Below, one piece after another: positions 60,870-64,000 of a stretch of DNA of 64,000 bases. The stretch covers positions 25,960,630 through 26,024,629 of the forward strand of contig NC_063451.1 of the NCBI RefSeq assembly GCF_020379485.1, in the 5' to 3' direction. The stretch comes from Brassica napus (taxonomy: Eukaryota; Streptophyta; Magnoliopsida; Brassicales; Brassicaceae). Position numbers and translations under genes: made by a program. Below the pieces are notes generated by a model. The model ran no database searches. It saw nothing but the letters and a program-made list of their open reading frames with translations, and had not been told where the DNA came from. The number at the start of each line of letters is the position of its first letter. Position 1 is the stretch's first letter.

Positions 60870-61706
60870 CACAGAATAGAATCGCCGAGAGGAGGAGAAG
60901 AAGACGAACAGAAATAAATAAATAAATAAATATTTTTGCTCAATTATTATTTAAGTCCACATGTTTTATGTTATTTAAGTCGGGGACCCGTCGGTTTCGG
61001 TTCGATTGATTCAAATTTTTAGATTTTCGGTGTTATGCTTATAAGTCATGTTCATGTTTTATTAGTTATTGATTCGGGTTTGGTTCGGTTCCTTCCGTGT
61101 TTGGTTCGGATCGGATTGTAAAATCGTCCAAAAATATTTTTTTAAACCTCAAAAATCGACAATTTTTTTTTTCAAAATATAAAAATTATTCACAAATCTA
61201 ACTAAAAATTAGTTAAACTATATAAATTAATTGAAAAGCATTCAAAATAACAAATAAACAAACTAAAAAAAATATTTAGAATACTCTAAAATATCTAAAT
61301 CACTTTAACAAAGATAAAAACATTAACATATTTAACTAATTTCAGATCCTATTTTGGATTTCAGTTCGGTTCGGGTTATAACCAAACTCTAAAATACTAA
61401 ACTTATAAATCCCGTTCGGATATTTTTATATAGCAGTTAGGATTCGGTTTCGGTTTTTTTCGGTTCGAGCTTAGATAGGTACTCCAGGTTGGGGTAAAAA
61501 CGTCCATGCCCAATAGAATATACTTGAACAATTAAAATCGGGTCATAAATTAAAACCCGGTTCGGAGTTGAGTTAAACCCGAACCTAAAAGCACGCGCTT
61601 AGCGCGAAGGAAACACACTTCATCTTCATCCTCTATTCTCTTCTCTTCTCTTCTTCTCCTCCAATTCGCCGCTTCAGTCTCATCCTTGTGATTTTCGCGC
61701 CTCTTG
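60870..61706. repeat. Divergent promoter region with a CGGTTCGG-rich repeat
   Basis: Shared upstream region of the ISCA-like (-) and EMB2004-like (+) genes. From about 60960 to 61510 the text is rich in ggttcggttcgg and its variants at both ends around AT-rich DNA, and ends near gtccatgccca. This resembles common Brassicaceae non-autonomous hAT-type elements. A CT-rich leader (61620-61690) precedes the right-hand gene. Confidence 0.45.
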
Positions 61707-64000
61707 ATGGCGTCATCTTCCACCAGCTCTCTCTATCTCCACTATCTCCCCAAGGTAAGTAACTCCACTAGTAATCCTCTTTTTCTCCTTCAATCACTTT
61801 TAGCTTCTGATTCAATCTTTTGAAACTTTTGAAAGGCTTCTTCCGGTTTGCGATTCGAGTTTCGAGGCGGCTCATCTTCTTCTAGCCACCGGTTGTTCGT
61901 TTCTCCGGTGGTGTTTCGTCGACAAAGTCCGAGACTTTCTGCGATCAGAGCTTCAGCGGAAGGAAGCTCGATGCGTAGGGGTTACAATGAGTCACAAGCG
62001 GTTAGTGGGTTCCCTAATGCTAAAGTTCAGCAGATTGCGTCTAACGTCTTGCCCGTTGGCTCATTCGTTGTCGTCACCTTCGGTACGCTGATTGTGTTGG
62101 CATTGAAGCTTTGAAAGTTGCTTTCTTTCTTAGTGCTAATTTGTTTTATTCAGCTGACAGTTTTGTGGAAAGTGGTGGAGAAGTTCATGTCTCCTAAGAC
62201 TTCTTCATCTGGAGATAGCAAGTCTTCTACGGAAGGAGTGAAGTGGTCGATCGGTCCTGGTACTAATCTGTTACAAGGGTTTGCTGCAAAGGTTGATAGG
62301 GAGAACAAGCAGAGGCTTAATGAGTTTGCTAAAGAACTCAGGTCCTTCAGAAGTGTTGACATGTCAGGTGCGATTTAATATGGTTGGAGTTCATGATATT
62401 GGATGTAGCTTACCTTTTGAGTGTTATGTTGCAGGATGCAACTTTGGAGATGAAGGACTGTTTTTTCTTGCTGAAAGCCTTGGGTATAATCAGGTCTATA
62501 GCACTCTCCCTCTCTTTCACATCTGTTATCTGCCAATTTCATTGAGTAACCATACTCATATTGTGTGTTCAGACTGTAGAGGAAGTCAGTTTTTCTGCAA
62601 ATGGAATAACAGCTGCTGGAGTTAAAGCCTTTGATGGTGTTCTTCAGTCAAATATTATGTTAAAGGTTCTTAACCTCTCTGGAAACCCTATCGGTGATGA
62701 AGGAGCTAAGGTTAGTCGAAATACTAGCATTTAACTTATTTTCCATGTCTTATGGCTATAACGTCCTCAAATTAATCAAGAAAGGATAAAGCATTGATGT
62801 TTGCTGATATCTTTAGCTATGAAAATCACATAGAGCTTATTCTGTAGGTGTACATTTCTTTATGAGATAAGATATGGTTTCCTTTTATTTTTCAATGACA
62901 GACTTTATGTGCTACATTGATGGAAAATTCTAGCATCGAGATACTTCAGCTGAACAGTACTGATTTAGGAGACGAGGTTTGTCTAAGCAGATGCTGTATC
63001 TTTCAAGCTCCCTAGCTAGACATAATTCATTTGATGCATCCAAGTTCTTCCAATGGTCTATGTGCAGGGTGCAAAAGAAGTTGCTGAGTTGTTGAAGAGA
63101 AATTCAACCTTGAGGGTTATTGAGCTGAATAATAACATGATTGACTATTCTGTAAGTTCTTTCTTTATATATGTGCCGTACCGTACCTCTATATCGCAGA
63201 AATAAGCACCCAGGTGTATGAATTGAATCTATTGTGTTGTGTCTTCTTCACCCCCTTTCTTTTGAAATGGAGGTAGGGATTCACAAGTCTTGCTGGAGCT
63301 CTTCTTGAGAATAATACAATACGAAATTTACATCTCAAGTGAGTTTAGGATCGTAGATGGATCTTCTGTTTTAGTCTTTGCTTTTATTTGTTTATATTTC
63401 ATATCCCTGACATGCTGATCTGTTACAGTGGAAACTATGGTGGTGCTTTGGGTGCCAATGCTTTATCTAAAGGGCTAGAGGGTAATAAGTCTTTACGGGT
63501 ACATAAACTTCCTCATGTCCCATTCTATGTACTTATCATGTCTTCAAGAGTTAAATCCCACTAAGCCATTGGCCATTCTACTTGCAGGAGCTTCATTTGC
63601 ATGGAAACTCCATTGGAGATGAAGGGATTCGTGCTTTGATGGCTGGTCTTTCTTCCCACAAAGGTTTGTATTTAAGCAAATTCGATAGAACTCTCTTCAT
63701 ACCTCAAGACTAACTCTTTTCTTACCTCTACTTGTGTACAGGGAAACTGGCTCTGCTAGACCTCGGTAACAACTCAATCACCGCAAAGGGCGCCTTCTAT
63801 GTAGCAGAATACATCAAGAGAAGCAAGTGCCTGGTTTGGTTGAACCTGTACATGAATGACATAGGCGATGAGGTACTTTTACTTTATAATAATGGGGCTA
63901 GAACGTCTGCGTTTGACTGTCTGAATGTTTCTCAATGACTTCAGGGAGCTGAGAAGGTTGCAGATGCTCTGAAGCAGAACCGTTCAATTGCAACCATTGA
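61707..64000 (+). CDS. EMB2004: EMB2004-like leucine-rich-repeat (RNase-inhibitor type) protein, 5' part
   Basis: Exons seen: 61707-61754, 61836-62082, 62161-62367, 62435-62493, 62573-62710, 62902-62976, 63068-63151, 63277-63338, 63429-63498, 63588-63663, 63742-63872 and 63945 to the window edge. Start MASSSTSSLYLHYLPK. The Ser/Arg-rich N terminus suggests plastid targeting. A hydrophobic stretch follows (ASNVLPVGSFVVVTFVLW), then repeated RNI-type LRR units (VLNLSGNPIGDEGAK, ILQLNSTDLGDEGAK, VIELNNNMIDYSG, ELHLHGNSIGDEG, LLDLGNNSITAKG, WLNLYMNDIGDEG). I chose the exon-3 acceptor at ctgacag because only it joins in frame (TF-VLWK). The gene matches the recalled At1g10510, needed for embryo development. 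It is open as far as visible; the 3' part lies beyond the window. Confidence 0.93.

Overview
This is a plant nuclear window from the Brassicaceae, most likely Brassica or a close relative such as Raphanus. The evidence is intron-rich genes with GT/AG splice sites, AT-rich intergenic DNA full of transposable elements, and proteins nearly identical to recalled Arabidopsis thaliana proteins. From about 22 kb to the right edge the host genes are, in order, an ARR4-like type-A response regulator (-), a ZFP5-like C2H2 factor (+), an NAT10-type RNA cytidine acetyltransferase (+), a plastid ISCA-type Fe-S carrier (-) and an EMB2004-like leucine-rich-repeat protein (+, cut by the edge). From memory this matches the A. 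thaliana order At1g10470 to At1g10510. I could not run a search to confirm it.

Left part (1-12.5 kb): a lone actin first exon (-) with a changed nucleotide-binding residue. Then a UGT90A-type glycosyltransferase gene (-) split by a 4.7-kb Ty1/copia element with 274-bp LTRs and a 5-bp target duplication. Then a LINE 3' fragment, a tRNA-Pro(AGG)-like gene and a 1.6-kb Harbinger-like element. From 12.5 to 22 kb the DNA is AT-rich and repetitive: a GC-rich repeat cluster at 14.2 kb, Helitron-like GC palindromes, a tRNA-like promoter pair and degenerate internal repeats at 18.6-20.1 kb.

Middle (22-36 kb): ARR4 and ZFP5 stand head to head across 7.8 kb that holds a SINE with target duplications and several MITE-like elements. 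Right of ZFP5 lies a Pack-type patch carrying a ferritin exon and a glyoxal-oxidase fragment, then a hAT-like element with a 96-bp CT tract.

36.0-51.7 kb: two copies of one MULE family sit side by side, 8.36 and 6.89 kb long. Each has its own 9-bp target duplication, so they arrived independently. Each carries a MuDR-type transposase gene on + and, convergent to it, a Ulp1-protease (Kaonashi-type) gene on -. Copy 1 also has a GRF zinc-finger gene with a C-terminal membrane segment. The copy-1 Ulp1 gene is open across five exons (910 codons). The two transposase genes are broken at different places.

53.6-64 kb is ordinary gene-dense host DNA. The most unusual signal I found is a set of very small insertions, a few unique bases plus a poly(A) run flanked by 10-17-bp direct repeats, at seven places between 9.5 and 35.8 kb.
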